A stretch of 37,697 nt of DNA from Gammaproteobacteria bacterium (GCA_027317845.1 DAHVQK010000104.1:1-37697), one strand, 5' to 3'. Counted from the stretch's first letter, positions 17,842-25,903 are shown. Program-made: numbers and translations. The notes: a model not told the origin generated them from the letters alone.

Positions 17842-17874
17842 GGCCTACTGATGCATAAGATGCATCAGTAGGCC
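17842..17874. promoter_or_regulatory. Perfect 15-3-15 palindrome, probable LysR-regulator operator
   Basis: The left arm ggcctactgatgcat (17842-17856) and its exact complement (17860-17874) flank the spacer aag. It lies 71 bases upstream of the aconitase ATG and 36 bases upstream of the LysR start, in the shared divergent promoter. LysR-type regulators bind dyads in just this position, usually with a T-N11-A core, and commonly repress themselves. ATGCAT occurs once in each arm and again at 17830. A transcribed hairpin acting as a terminator or attenuator is an alternative reading. Confidence 0.6.
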
Positions 17875-17909
17875 CTGGCCTGGGGCCGATTCGGGAAACG
17901 GGAGCGCGC

Positions 17910-18818
17910 TTGAAGATCGATACCCTGGGTGTACAGGCGTTCATCGCCGTCGCGAACGACCGCAATTTCCGGCGCGCCGCTCTCGCACTGCACATCACCC
18001 AGACCGCGCTCTCGCGGCGTCTGCAGACCCTGGAGGCGTATCTGGGCATGAAGCTCATCGAGCGCACGACGCGCTCCGTCGAGCTCACGCGCATCGGTGC
18101 CGAATTCCTGCCACGCGCCCGACGGCTGCTCACCGAGCTCGAGTCCGCGCTCACCGACATCCGCGAGACGGGCAAGGCGATGCGAGGCTCGGTCACGATC
18201 GCCTGCGTTTCCTCCATCGGCGCGCGCTATCTGCCGCATGTCATCAGGCGGTATTCGGCGGCGTATCCTGACAACAGGATCACGATCCACGACCACTCCT
18301 CCTTCGGCGTCGCCGAGGCGGTGCTCAGGCGAGAGGCGGAATTCGGCATCAACGTCACCGGTTCGCACGATGCCGGCCTCGCGAGCACTGCGCTGGTGCG
18401 CGACCGGTTCGTTCTCGTCTGCCGGGACGATCACGCCCTCGCCGCGCGCAGGAAGGTCTCGTGGAGGCAGCTCGAGCCGTATCTGCTCATTTTTCCGGGA
18501 AACCTGAATGCCAACCGGCCGGTGTTGGAGCTTGCCGTGAGCGCCGAGCGGCTGCGGCTGCGTACGTACTACGAGGTGCAGCACAGCTCCACGGCCCTCG
18601 GTCTCGTCGCCGAAGGAGTGGGGGCGGCGGTCGTCCCGGGGCTCGCCGTTCAAGAGGGCGCGTATCCCAGGGTGCGCGTCATCCCGCTCGTCGAGCCGGT
18701 GGTGGCACGATCGCTTGCCCTCATCGTGCCGAAGAATGCGCATCTCTCGCCCGCGGCCCAGGCGCTCTACGACATGCTGGCGCTTCACGGCCGCACCAGG
18801 AGGGCTCCGGCTCCGTGA
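17910..18818 (+). CDS. LysR family transcriptional regulator
   Basis: A 302-residue DNA-binding regulator of normal family length. The start is TTG at 17910, preceded by a GGGAG ribosome binding site; the protein begins directly on the helix-turn-helix (MKIDTLGVQAFIAVANDRNF). Residues 1-60 are the winged helix with recognition segment AALALHITQTALSRRLQTLE. Residues about 90-295 are the periplasmic-binding-protein-like effector domain. It is divergent from the aconitase-quinone oxidoreductase pair with a 15-bp-arm palindrome between them, so these genes are the most likely targets. The effector is unknown; a tricarboxylic acid or a redox signal would suit the neighbours, but this is inference. 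Confidence 0.92.
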   Translation: MKIDTLGVQAFIAVANDRNFRRAALALHITQTALSRRLQTLEAYLGMKLIERTTRSVELTRIGAEFLPRARRLLTELESALTDIRETGKAMRGSVTIACVSSIGARYLPHVIRRYSAAYPDNRITIHDHSSFGVAEAVLRREAEFGINVTGSHDAGLASTALVRDRFVLVCRDDHALAARRKVSWRQLEPYLLIFPGNLNANRPVLELAVSAERLRLRTYYEVQHSSTALGLVAEGVGAAVVPGLAVQEGAYPRVRVIPLVEPVVARSLALIVPKNAHLSPAAQALYDMLALHGRTRRAPAP

Positions 18819-19001
18819 CGCAACGGCGTGCCGCGGATGCGTTATTCAGGCGCGATTCAGGACGGAAAGATGATCATGCGGCCGAGGTCTTGCGCTGGCT
18901 CAGCCCGAGGCCGATGGTGCCTCACGCATTTTGAAATCGGGCACCGTATTGGATTGCCGACAGGCTGGGTCGCCGCCGGTGCGGGATGCCATAATCAAAC
19001 G

Positions 19002-20327
19002 ATGAGAACCACGTCCGTCCGCCTCGCGCTGGCCGCAAGCCTTGCGCTCACCGCCAGCGCCTGCTCGTTGCTGGGTCCGCCGCTGCGCCGGGCGCCGCCT
19101 CCTCCCCCGAAGGTGGTTCCTCCCGCGCCGCCGCCGCTGCCGCTCCCTCAACAGACGGAGAAGTTCGTGCTCGCGCCGGGACAGAACGTCGTCGGTTCGC
19201 TCCAGGTCGTGAAGGTCCAAAAGGGACAGGTGCTGACCGACATCGGCCGGCGATTCAACCTCGGCTACCGGGAGATGACCCGGGCCAACCCGGGCGTTGA
19301 TCCCTGGATCCCCCACGAGGGCACCCCGGTGGTCCTGCCGACGCAGTTCATCCTTCCGGACGCGCCGCATCGGGGCATCGTCGTGAATCTCCCGGCGATG
19401 CGGCTCTTCTACTTCCCGGCGCACAAGCGCGGCGAGCCCCGGGTGGTCATCACCCATCCCGTCGGCATTGGCCGGCGCGGGTTCGTCACCCCCCAGGGGG
19501 TGACCCGTGTCATGTGGCACGAGAAGAATCCCGTCTGGGAAGTGCCACCGTCGATTCTCGCCGAGCACGCCAAGGAGGGTTCCCCCCTGCCCAAAGTGGT
19601 CGGACCGGGACCCGAGAATCCGCTCGGAGACTACGCGCTGCATCTCGGCTGGCCGGGCTACCTCATCCACGGCACCAACAAGCCGGTCAGCGTCGGATGG
19701 CGGGTGAGTCACGGATGCGTCCACCTCTTTCCCGAAGACATCAAGCAGATCTTCTACATGGTGCCAAACGGTACCGAGGTGCGCGTCGTCAACCAGCCGT
19801 ATGTGTTCGGCTGGAAGAAGGGCAGGCTGTACATGGTCGCCTACGGGCCGCTGAAGGGCGACAAGCGGCCGTGGAAAAAGGACTGGCGCCGCCTCCTGCC
19901 GAGGCTGCTCACCCGGACCGAGCGTGTGGCATTGCGCAAGCACGGGCAGCGGATCGACTGGAGGCGGGTCGGGCAGCTCGTCGCCTCCCCGCGGGGCATA
20001 CCCGTGCCCGTCTCCGGCAGGGCGAGCCCAAGCCTCGAACAGGTCCTCGCCGCTGCGACTCGGGTGCGGAACCGCCTTCCCGCCGGGTCCACCTGGAATG
20101 GCAGGACGGACCTGCCGCTCAGCACCACGCAGTTGCACAAGGCCTACGCCGGCACGCTTACGCCCGAGCAGCGGAAAGCTCTGGCGCACGTGGATGATCT
20201 TCCCAGGCCTGTTCCGACTCACCCCGCTTCGCAGTGCGGCCCGCAGCACTGCGCATCCGGAGCGGGGGTGGGCGGGGCGTCCGCGAATAAGACCGCACCG
20301 GCGCAGGCCGGTCCTCCCGGCCCCTGA
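19002..20327 (+). CDS. L,D-transpeptidase (YkuD/ErfK) lipoprotein
   Basis: A 441-residue periplasmic enzyme that cross-links peptidoglycan or attaches proteins to it through an active-site cysteine. The ATG at 19002 gives a signal peptide with a lipobox-like ASAC near residues 18-21. A Pro-rich linker (about 28-50) follows. Residues about 65-118 look LysM-like (VQKGQVLTDIGRRFNLGYREM...NPGVDPWIP). The YkuD domain spans about 125-270, with HGTNKPVSVGWRVSHGCVHL containing catalytic C239 and its partner histidine. The long C-terminal extension (about 290-441) is not a domain I recognise and is Pro/Ala-rich at the end. The gene stands alone after lysR. Confidence 0.9.
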   Translation: MRTTSVRLALAASLALTASACSLLGPPLRRAPPPPPKVVPPAPPPLPLPQQTEKFVLAPGQNVVGSLQVVKVQKGQVLTDIGRRFNLGYREMTRANPGVDPWIPHEGTPVVLPTQFILPDAPHRGIVVNLPAMRLFYFPAHKRGEPRVVITHPVGIGRRGFVTPQGVTRVMWHEKNPVWEVPPSILAEHAKEGSPLPKVVGPGPENPLGDYALHLGWPGYLIHGTNKPVSVGWRVSHGCVHLFPEDIKQIFYMVPNGTEVRVVNQPYVFGWKKGRLYMVAYGPLKGDKRPWKKDWRRLLPRLLTRTERVALRKHGQRIDWRRVGQLVASPRGIPVPVSGRASPSLEQVLAAATRVRNRLPAGSTWNGRTDLPLSTTQLHKAYAGTLTPEQRKALAHVDDLPRPVPTHPASQCGPQHCASGAGVGGASANKTAPAQAGPPGP

Positions 20328-20372
20328 CCCGTGTCCAGGGCCGTCATGAAGGTGTGATGACTTCGCGGTCGC

Positions 20373-21854
20373 TCATCGCGCCGCGCGCTGCCTGAGTCTT
20401 TCGAATCTCGCAAGCGCGGCCTTGCGTGCCGCAGCGTGCTCGACGAGGGGGCGCGGATAGGTCTCACCCAGCCTGACACCGGCGCTTGCGAGCAGTCGCG
20501 GTGCGGTCATCCACGGCGAATGAATGGCCGGCGCCGGCAGCGCGCGCAGCTCCGGCAGCCATCTGCGCAGATACGCGCCTTCGGGATCGAAGCGCTCACT
20601 CTGGGCAACAGGATTGAAGATGCGGAAGTACGGCGCGGCATCGACGCCGCAACCGCTCACCCACTGCCAATTGAGCGCGTTGCTCGCCCGGTCGGCATCG
20701 ACCAGCGTATCCCAGAACCACGCCTCACCCAGTTGCCAGGGCAAGAGCAGATCCTTCACGAGAAAGGAACCGACGATCATGCGCACCCGGTTGTGCATCC
20801 ACCCGGTGTGCCACAACTCGCGCATGCCGGCATCGACGATCGGGTAACCCGTGCGCCCGCGCTGCCAAGCCTCGAGCGCGGCGGCATCCTGCCGCCATTC
20901 GAACGCCTCGAATTCCGGGCGCAGCGCCCGCTCCGGCAGGCTCGGAAAATGATGCAGGGTGTGCTGCGCGAATTCTCGCCAGCCGAGCTCGCGCAGAAAC
21001 CCATTGCCGGTGAGTTCGGCCCGAGCGTCTGCGTGGCTGCGCAGCACCGCGTGCCAGAGCTGTCTCGCGCTCACCTCGCCGAAGCGCAGGTGCGGTGAGA
21101 GACGCGAAGTGCCCTCGAGCGAGGGACTATCACGTGTGTTGCGGTAGTCCGTGAGCCGTTTGCCGAGGAATGTGCGCAGGCGCGCCGCGGCTCCCCGCTC
21201 GCCAGGTGTCCATGCCGAATGGAATTGTGCATCCCAGGCAACGCGTGGCAACAGCCTCCAGTCCTCGAGACGCTCGCTCCCGATCCGGCGGGCAGGGCCG
21301 GGGAGGGCGCGCGGCTGGGGGAGCGGCCTGGCGATCTCGAGGGCGCTCAGGCGGTTCCAGAAGGCCGTGAAGATACGAAACGGATCGCCGCCGCCGGTGC
21401 GCAGCGTCGCCGGCTCGGCCAGCAGCGCGCCGGGAAACGTTTCGAATCCGGCGTGCAGCGTAGACCGCAGCGCGGTGTCCGCGGCCTCTCGAGTCGGGTC
21501 GCAAGAGCGATTGCAGAGCACGCCCGATGCGCCCGTCGTCTCGATCAGCTCCGGCAACACCTGCGCGGCCTGGCCCCGGCGCAGAATGAGTTGCACCGGG
21601 CGCTGCGGGTCATTCGCCGCTGCGCTCAGCGACGAGGCGAGCGCAAACAGGCTGTGGTGCAGCCACCAGCGGGCCGCCCCGCCGCGCGGGCGGCCCGCGC
21701 CCGCGCGGTCATCGAGGATGTAGACCGGAATGACGGGCCGCCCGGATTGGGCGGCGGCCGACAACGCGGGATTGTCGCTCAGGCGCAGGTCATCGCGGAA
21801 CCAGACAATGACGGGGCGGGATGACGGATCTGACGCTACGCGGGCTTTGGGCAT
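20373..21854 (-). CDS. phrB: Deoxyribodipyrimidine photolyase (class I CPD photolyase)
   Basis: A 493-residue FAD enzyme that uses blue light to split UV-induced pyrimidine dimers. The N-terminal alpha/beta antenna domain begins VIVWFRDDLRLSDNPAL. The C-terminal FAD domain contains RTGYPIVDAGMRELWHTGWMHNRVRMIVGSFLVK and the DADRASNALNWQWVSG segment, which holds conserved FAD- and DNA-binding residues and electron-transfer tryptophans. Length and motifs match E. coli PhrB (about 472). The ATG at 21854 is 100 bases downstream of the msrQ stop on the same strand, so it may be the last gene of the sigF-nrsF-msrP-msrQ unit, though an independent promoter in the gap is possible. It is convergent with the L,D-transpeptidase gene. 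Confidence 0.93.
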   Translation of the reverse strand: MPKARVASDPSSRPVIVWFRDDLRLSDNPALSAAAQSGRPVIPVYILDDRAGAGRPRGGAARWWLHHSLFALASSLSAAANDPQRPVQLILRRGQAAQVLPELIETTGASGVLCNRSCDPTREAADTALRSTLHAGFETFPGALLAEPATLRTGGGDPFRIFTAFWNRLSALEIARPLPQPRALPGPARRIGSERLEDWRLLPRVAWDAQFHSAWTPGERGAAARLRTFLGKRLTDYRNTRDSPSLEGTSRLSPHLRFGEVSARQLWHAVLRSHADARAELTGNGFLRELGWREFAQHTLHHFPSLPERALRPEFEAFEWRQDAAALEAWQRGRTGYPIVDAGMRELWHTGWMHNRVRMIVGSFLVKDLLLPWQLGEAWFWDTLVDADRASNALNWQWVSGCGVDAAPYFRIFNPVAQSERFDPEGAYLRRWLPELRALPAPAIHSPWMTAPRLLASAGVRLGETYPRPLVEHAAARKAALARFERLRQRAAR

Positions 21855-21954
21855 GCGAAGACGCGGCTGCTTTGTCAGGCACTATACCAGGATGGTGCGC
21901 CCGCTTTAGTACCGGCGTCATCTCTCACGCGGCGGCACCTCTTCCTCAGGGCGG

Positions 21955-22680
21955 TCAGGCCGTATGGATGTCATCGCACGCAGCGGCGACAGTGCGCCCG
22001 GTCATGCCGCCGGGGTGAGTGGTGGCCGGCCGAGGCGTGCGCTTGCGCAGAGACCTCACCACGCGGTACCCGAGCAGCAGCGCGAGGATGAGGGCGTAGA
22101 GCAGCGGCTCGCGCACATCGAGTTTCACCTGCCAGTAGTAGTGCCAGACACCGAGGATGGCGATCAGGTACACCAGGCGATGCAGCTTCGTCCAGCGTTT
22201 CCCGAGGCGGCGCATCATGCGCTGGGTGGAGGTGACGGCGAGCGGGATCAGCAGCAGGAGTGCGGTGAAACCCACCGTGATGTAGGGGCGCTTGATGATA
22301 TCCGCTACGACCATGCGCCAGTTGAGATCGAGATCGAGAACCACATACACGGTGAAGTGCAGCGCCGCGTAGAAGAACGCGAACAGACCAAGCATCCGGC
22401 GCAGGCGCGGCAGATGCGTGAGTCCCGCGAGCTGGCGCGCCGGAGTGATCAGCAGAGTGAGCAGGATGAAGTTGAGCGCGGTCTGGCCGAACTCGAGCTC
22501 GAGGAATTTCACCGGATCGACCGCGGGGAGGAAGCCGAACCACCCGAGCAGATGGCTGGCGATCCAGCCGATCGGCATGAGGCTCGCGAGGAATACCGCC
22601 GGCTTGTAGAGCAGCCGGTAGCGGCGTTCGACGTTGAGGCCCGGAAAGGGCCTGGTGCGTGTCGGCGATGTCGTCGTCAT
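21955..22680 (-). CDS. msrQ: MsrQ, heme-binding membrane subunit of periplasmic methionine sulfoxide reductase
   Basis: A 241-residue inner-membrane b-type hemoprotein (YedZ family) that passes electrons from the quinone pool or flavin reductase to MsrP. About six membrane helices are visible (around 28-48, 62-82, 98-115, 135-152, 168-184, 190-208). Probable heme-ligand histidines are in FFYAALHFTVYV, KLHRLVYLIA and VWHYYWQ. The start lies 12 bases after the msrP stop, consistent with one mRNA. The family pairing msrP-msrQ is well established. The C-terminal tail after residue 215 is hydrophilic and not conserved. Confidence 0.93.
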   Translation of the reverse strand: MTTTSPTRTRPFPGLNVERRYRLLYKPAVFLASLMPIGWIASHLLGWFGFLPAVDPVKFLELEFGQTALNFILLTLLITPARQLAGLTHLPRLRRMLGLFAFFYAALHFTVYVVLDLDLNWRMVVADIIKRPYITVGFTALLLLIPLAVTSTQRMMRRLGKRWTKLHRLVYLIAILGVWHYYWQVKLDVREPLLYALILALLLGYRVVRSLRKRTPRPATTHPGGMTGRTVAAACDDIHTA

Positions 22681-22692
22681 GGGGCGGTCGAT

Positions 22693-23676
22693 TCAGAAAT
22701 ACCGATGCAGGTCCATGCCCTTGTAGAGGTGGGACACCTCATCGGCATAGCCGTTGAACATGAGCGTAGGCTGGCGTTCGTGAAAAAACGGGTTGCCGAT
22801 GCGTCTTTCCGTGGCTTGACTCCAGCGTGGATGAGGCACGTTGGGGTTGACGTTGGCATAGAAACCATACTCAGCGGGCGCCGCCTGGCTCCAGGTGGTG
22901 GCCGGCTGGTCCTCCGTGAACGTGATGCGCACGATGGCCTTGATGCCTTTGAAGCCGTACTTCCACGGCACGATCAGCCTGAGCGGCGCGCCGCTCTGAT
23001 TGGGCAGTACGCGCCCATAGAGGCCGACCACCATGAAGGTGAGCGGGTTCATCGCCTCATCGATGCGCAGGCCCTCGCGGTATGGCCATTGCAGGATGTC
23101 CCGTCGCTGTCCGGGCATCTGGCTCGGCCGATAAAGCGTCTGGAAAGCCACGTACTTGGCCCGGGAAGTGGGCTTGAATCGCTTGAGGAGCGTGGCGAGG
23201 GGAAAGCCCACCCAGGGGATGACCATGGACCAGGCCTCGACGCAGCGAAAGCGGTAAATCCGCTCCTCCAGGGCGTAGGGGCTCAAGAACTCCTCGAGCG
23301 GCAAGTTCCCGGTGACCTCGGCCTCTCCATCCACGGTGACGCTCCAGGGACGAGTCTGGAGCTGGCCGGCGTACTCGGCGGGGTCGGACTTGCCGGTGCC
23401 GAACTCATAGTAGTTGTTGTAATGGGTGATCTGCTCCCAGGTATTGGGCTTCTCGTTCTGACCCGGCGCGTGGACCAGCGCCTCGACGGACTCCGCCGCG
23501 TCGGTCGTGTAGGCGAGCGGTGCGCCGGATTGTGCCGGGACGATTGCGGCGGCGGCACGGCCGAGCGCCGCGCCGGCCCCGGTGGCCAAGGCCCCGGTCA
23601 GAAAAGCGCGGCGGTTGAAATACACCTCCGGAGGGGTGATCTCGGAAGGGGCGATGCGGGGGATGCGTGCTGCCAT
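22693..23676 (-). CDS. msrP: MsrP, periplasmic protein-methionine-sulfoxide reductase catalytic subunit
   Basis: A 327-residue molybdopterin enzyme that repairs oxidised methionines in periplasmic proteins, notably after hypochlorite stress. The ATG at 23676 follows an AAAGGCAG ribosome binding site. A Tat signal is present: FNRRAFL (RR at 22-23) followed by an Ala/Gly-rich hydrophobic stretch to about residue 45. C145 in [17 protein letters not shown] is the molybdenum-ligating cysteine, at nearly the same precursor position as in E. coli YedY. It lies 71 bases downstream of the nrsF stop and just before msrQ. Control by the SigF/NrsF pair encoded upstream is likely, as reported for the Azospira hypochlorite regulon. 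Confidence 0.94.
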   Translation of the reverse strand: MAARIPRIAPSEITPPEVYFNRRAFLTGALATGAGAALGRAAAAIVPAQSGAPLAYTTDAAESVEALVHAPGQNEKPNTWEQITHYNNYYEFGTGKSDPAEYAGQLQTRPWSVTVDGEAEVTGNLPLEEFLSPYALEERIYRFRCVEAWSMVIPWVGFPLATLLKRFKPTSRAKYVAFQTLYRPSQMPGQRRDILQWPYREGLRIDEAMNPLTFMVVGLYGRVLPNQSGAPLRLIVPWKYGFKGIKAIVRITFTEDQPATTWSQAAPAEYGFYANVNPNVPHPRWSQATERRIGNPFFHERQPTLMFNGYADEVSHLYKGMDLHRYF

Positions 23677-23747
23677 GACGGTACTGCCTTTGATCTCTTT
23701 CGATGTCGCGGGTTCCGTGAGCCGGGGCCGGAGCCTGGCGCCACGCC

Positions 23748-24389
23748 TCACCAGCGCGCGATGCGCGGCAGGATCAGCCGGGCCAACACGACCACGATGC
23801 CACATCCCACGCTGTACCAGACGGCGATGTAGAGGGGATCGGTGAACGGGCAGGCGAATACGAACGCAAAGGCGCCCCAGGCGGCGGCCGCAAGCCCTAT
23901 CAACAGCGGAGTGCGCCGCAGATCCGTCGGGGCGCCGCGCCGTCCGAGCAGGGCAAGACCGATCAGGGGCGGGACGGACAGCAGGGCCATCTTGTACGCA
24001 CACTCGACGCCGCTCGTCCAATCCAGGCGGACCGCGATGCTCGCCAGTCCGCCCGGCAGTCCCCCCATGAGCAAGCCGAATGTCAGGCAGATCACGACGA
24101 TCAGCGCCAGCCACCGCAGCCCGCCTTTCGGCGAGTAGGCGGGATCGAAGGAGCGGATGGCGAGCGCGCCGCTCAGGAGCGATATGAGGCCGAGGCTTGC
24201 GAGACGCCACCACAGGGTGGGCTCGGTCATCATCCGGTGCAGACTTATGTGTGCGAAGCCCAGGGCGAACAGGAGCGCAAGTTCCGCCAGGGCGATGGCC
24301 GCGACGGTCAGCATGTCCACCCACGGGCGCCGGCGGCGGACCGGTGTCAAATCGTCGGTCAGTCGATCGATCAGGCTGTCAAAACTCAT
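23748..24389 (-). CDS. nrsF: NrsF-type (DUF1109) membrane anti-sigma factor
   Basis: A 213-residue inner-membrane protein with about six helices (around 26-48, 60-78, 91-112, 132-148, 160-180, 186-206). It is expected to hold the SigF-type ECF sigma factor inactive until an oxidant or metal signal. The ATG at 24389 has an AGGAGG ribosome binding site located inside the sigma gene, and the two genes overlap by 11 bases, so synthesis is coupled. C130 (SGVECAYK) and C180 (FACPFTDP) correspond in position to the cysteine pair I recall as required for sensing in Caulobacter NrsF. Annotated in many genomes as DUF1109 or 'negative regulator of sigma F'. Confidence 0.92.
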   Translation of the reverse strand: MSFDSLIDRLTDDLTPVRRRRPWVDMLTVAAIALAELALLFALGFAHISLHRMMTEPTLWWRLASLGLISLLSGALAIRSFDPAYSPKGGLRWLALIVVICLTFGLLMGGLPGGLASIAVRLDWTSGVECAYKMALLSVPPLIGLALLGRRGAPTDLRRTPLLIGLAAAAWGAFAFVFACPFTDPLYIAVWYSVGCGIVVVLARLILPRIARW

Positions 24390-24909
24390 GGTCTTCCTCC
24401 TGGGCGAACTCACCGAGCTGCCTGAGTCCCCTGTGGATGTTGACCTTGACGAGCGAGATCGTCTGACCCAGGTTGTCGGCGGCCTCCTTGATGCTCAGAC
24501 CCTCGATTTTGACCAGCCGTATGGCGTTGGCCTGCGCGGGCTTGAGTCTCTCGAGGAGCGCCTCGAGCGAGCGGGCGCTCTGCACGGCCTCCCCGCAGTC
24601 GCGCACGGCGAGTTCCTCGCAGAGCTCCTCGGTCGGGGCGGCTCTCATGGCGCGCAGCCGATCGATCCATTTGTAGCGCGCGATCGCCGCGAGCCACGGT
24701 CCGAAGGGCTTCGAGGGGTCGTAGGTGTGACGCTTCGCATGCAGGGTCATCAGCGCCTCCTGAGCGGCATCGTCCACCATGCCCGAGGGCAGGCGCCTCG
24801 AGTAGTACCCCTGCAGCCAGGAGCCGACTTCGACGAGCAGGCGCCGGTAGGCCGGGGTATCGCCGGCCTGTGCCGCCATCATCAGCGTCCGCCAGTGGTC
24901 GTCTGCCAC
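24379..24909 (-). CDS. sigF: ECF RNA polymerase sigma factor, SigF type
   Basis: A 176-residue ECF sigma factor (region 2 plus region 4 only). Region 2 (about 12-85) includes DDAAQEALMTLHAKRHTY and PWLAAIARYKWIDRLR. Region 4 (about 115-165) has LKPAQANAIRLVKIEGLSIKEAA and the helix-turn-helix. The GTG at 24909 was chosen because it has a strong GAGGGGAG ribosome binding site; another in-frame GTG at 24933 would add eight residues. Its stop overlaps nrsF by 11 bases. The genes behind it (nrsF, msrP, msrQ, perhaps the photolyase) are the probable regulon core. A GTAACC-N16-CGGA sequence about 100 bases upstream suggests autoregulation. Confidence 0.93.
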   Translation of the reverse strand: MADDHWRTLMMAAQAGDTPAYRRLLVEVGSWLQGYYSRRLPSGMVDDAAQEALMTLHAKRHTYDPSKPFGPWLAAIARYKWIDRLRAMRAAPTEELCEELAVRDCGEAVQSARSLEALLERLKPAQANAIRLVKIEGLSIKEAADNLGQTISLVKVNIHRGLRQLGEFAQEEDHEF

Positions 24910-25013
24910 GGAAGTCTCCCCTCGGCCGGCCACTCCGGCGTTTTCAGGAACCGGACCTGCATGCCCGCAGCTCCACTCGGCACGTCATTGTAACGCATGC
25001 CCTCCGCCCATCA
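24910..25013. other. Leader region of the sigF operon
   Basis: About 100 bases between the candidate SigF promoter and the sigF start. A minus-strand TACAAT (24992-24987) could be a -10 box of a housekeeping promoter for basal expression, but no convincing -35 was found. No small gene is supported. Confidence 0.35.
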
Positions 25014-25039
25014 TCCGTTCGGCCGGCCCGAAAGGTTAC
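25014..25039 (-). promoter_or_regulatory. Candidate SigF-type ECF promoter
   Basis: On the minus strand GTAACC (25039-25034) is followed after exactly 16 bases by CGGA (25017-25014). The Caulobacter SigF promoter consensus, as I recall it, is GTAACC-N16-CGAA, so this is a perfect -35 and a one-mismatch -10 with the right spacing. It would start a transcript about 95 bases upstream of the sigF GTG and give positive feedback on the operon. A CGAA at shorter spacing (12 bases) also exists. Confidence 0.5.
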
Positions 25040-25150
25040 AGGCGCAGCGCGGTCCCGGACGGACGGGCGAGCCCGCCGCCGCGGCGGCCACCGCGGTCGG
25101 CGAGATGCACCCCTGCGCGGCATGTCATGTGCCGAGCGTGGGAGAGCGCG

Positions 25151-25459
25151 ATGCGTATGCGAAAGAGTCGAAGCATCGCCGGCCGGGTCGGCGCAATACT
25201 GGCCATCACGCTGTCGAGGGGCACCCTGGCATTCGCACAGGGCTGGCGGGAGCCGCAATCGCAGTCGCGAGCCTCAGTGGCGTGCCTCAACGCGCTGTGC
25301 ATCGGGGGCGCGGGCCCACTGTCGGTGGGCGGGCGGCTCAGTGCGCGGCGGATGGACCCACGGGAGTCCGGCCCGCAGGTCAAGGCCCCCGCCCGACCCT
25401 ATGCCGGAAGGACGGACACTTCGGTGCGCACCGAGTTGGCGAGGAAGCACTCCGCATGA
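25151..25459 (+). CDS. Possible small secreted protein divergent from sigF
   Basis: A 102-residue frame with no family that I recognise. In its favour: the ATG at 25151 has a GGGAGAG ribosome binding site at good spacing, the N-terminus looks like a signal peptide (MRMRKSRSIAGRVGAILAI..., possible cleavage after TLAFA), and third codon positions are about 80% G/C. Against it: the mature part is Arg/Ser/Gly-rich with no clear fold, and its 3' end overlaps the convergent osmC gene by about 60 bases. It occupies a place next to sigF where some relatives carry a Met-rich peptide gene (mrpX), but this protein is not Met-rich. Confidence 0.3.
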   Translation: MRMRKSRSIAGRVGAILAITLSRGTLAFAQGWREPQSQSRASVACLNALCIGGAGPLSVGGRLSARRMDPRESGPQVKAPARPYAGRTDTSVRTELARKHSA

Positions 25460-25860
25460 GCCTCGTGGTGCATGCGTCGCACGTCCGATGGCTCAGGCAG
25501 CCTGGTTCCGGAGAAGACGGTCCGGGGACGCAGCTCCACACGACTCACCCATTGTTTCCCGTTGCCGTTGCGCGCCATGTGTCCGACCGCCTCGTCCCGA
25601 TACGTATCCACCCGATAGCCGTTGGTGACGGCAATGCTGAGAAACCACAACATGTGGCAGCTCGAGAGCGCCGCCACGTAAGCCTCCTCCGGATCGACAT
25701 GATCCGGGTTGGAGAGCGGCGCGGGTACCACGTGCGGGGAGCTCGATGCGTCGATCCTGGCGCCGCCGTCGAAAGTCCAGACATGGGCGCGGCCGTACTT
25801 GTTGTCGAGGAAAGGCTGGGAGCCGCGGTGCCACTCCACCGTGGCAGTGTGTGACGCCAT
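25399..25860 (-). CDS. OsmC family protein (thiol peroxidase-like)
   Basis: A 153-residue OsmC/Ohr-superfamily protein, whose members reduce organic or lipid hydroperoxides with a pair of cysteines. The ATG at 25860 has an AGGAG ribosome binding site. The first catalytic cysteine is in AALSSCHMLWFLS and the second in AHAECFLANS, the spacing expected for the two-Cys mechanism. The opening strand carries WHRGSQPFLDNKYGRAHVWTFDGG, typical of the YhfA/OsmC-like branch rather than Ohr. It lies upstream of the sigF operon on the same strand and divergent from the DUF1993 gene. Its stress role fits the neighbourhood, but co-regulation is not shown. Confidence 0.9.
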   Translation of the reverse strand: MASHTATVEWHRGSQPFLDNKYGRAHVWTFDGGARIDASSSPHVVPAPLSNPDHVDPEEAYVAALSSCHMLWFLSIAVTNGYRVDTYRDEAVGHMARNGNGKQWVSRVELRPRTVFSGTRLPEPSDVRRMHHEAHAECFLANSVRTEVSVLPA

Positions 25861-25903
25861 GAGACTCTCCTGTATCGGCTGAGCGGACCGCCCCGAGATC
25901 GGG

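Noticed and set aside
21964-23832. 622-codon plus-strand open frame
   Set aside because: It runs antisense to msrQ and msrP, whose catalytic motifs are complete on the other strand.
23677-24324. N-terminal extension of the MsrP frame to 24324
   Set aside because: The extension overlaps nrsF in another frame; the Tat signal places the true MsrP start at 23676.
25105-25135. CAACH sequence resembling a cytochrome c heme-binding motif in a plus-strand frame from 24997
   Set aside because: The rest of the frame has no cytochrome features, lacks a signal peptide, and runs antisense through the osmC gene.
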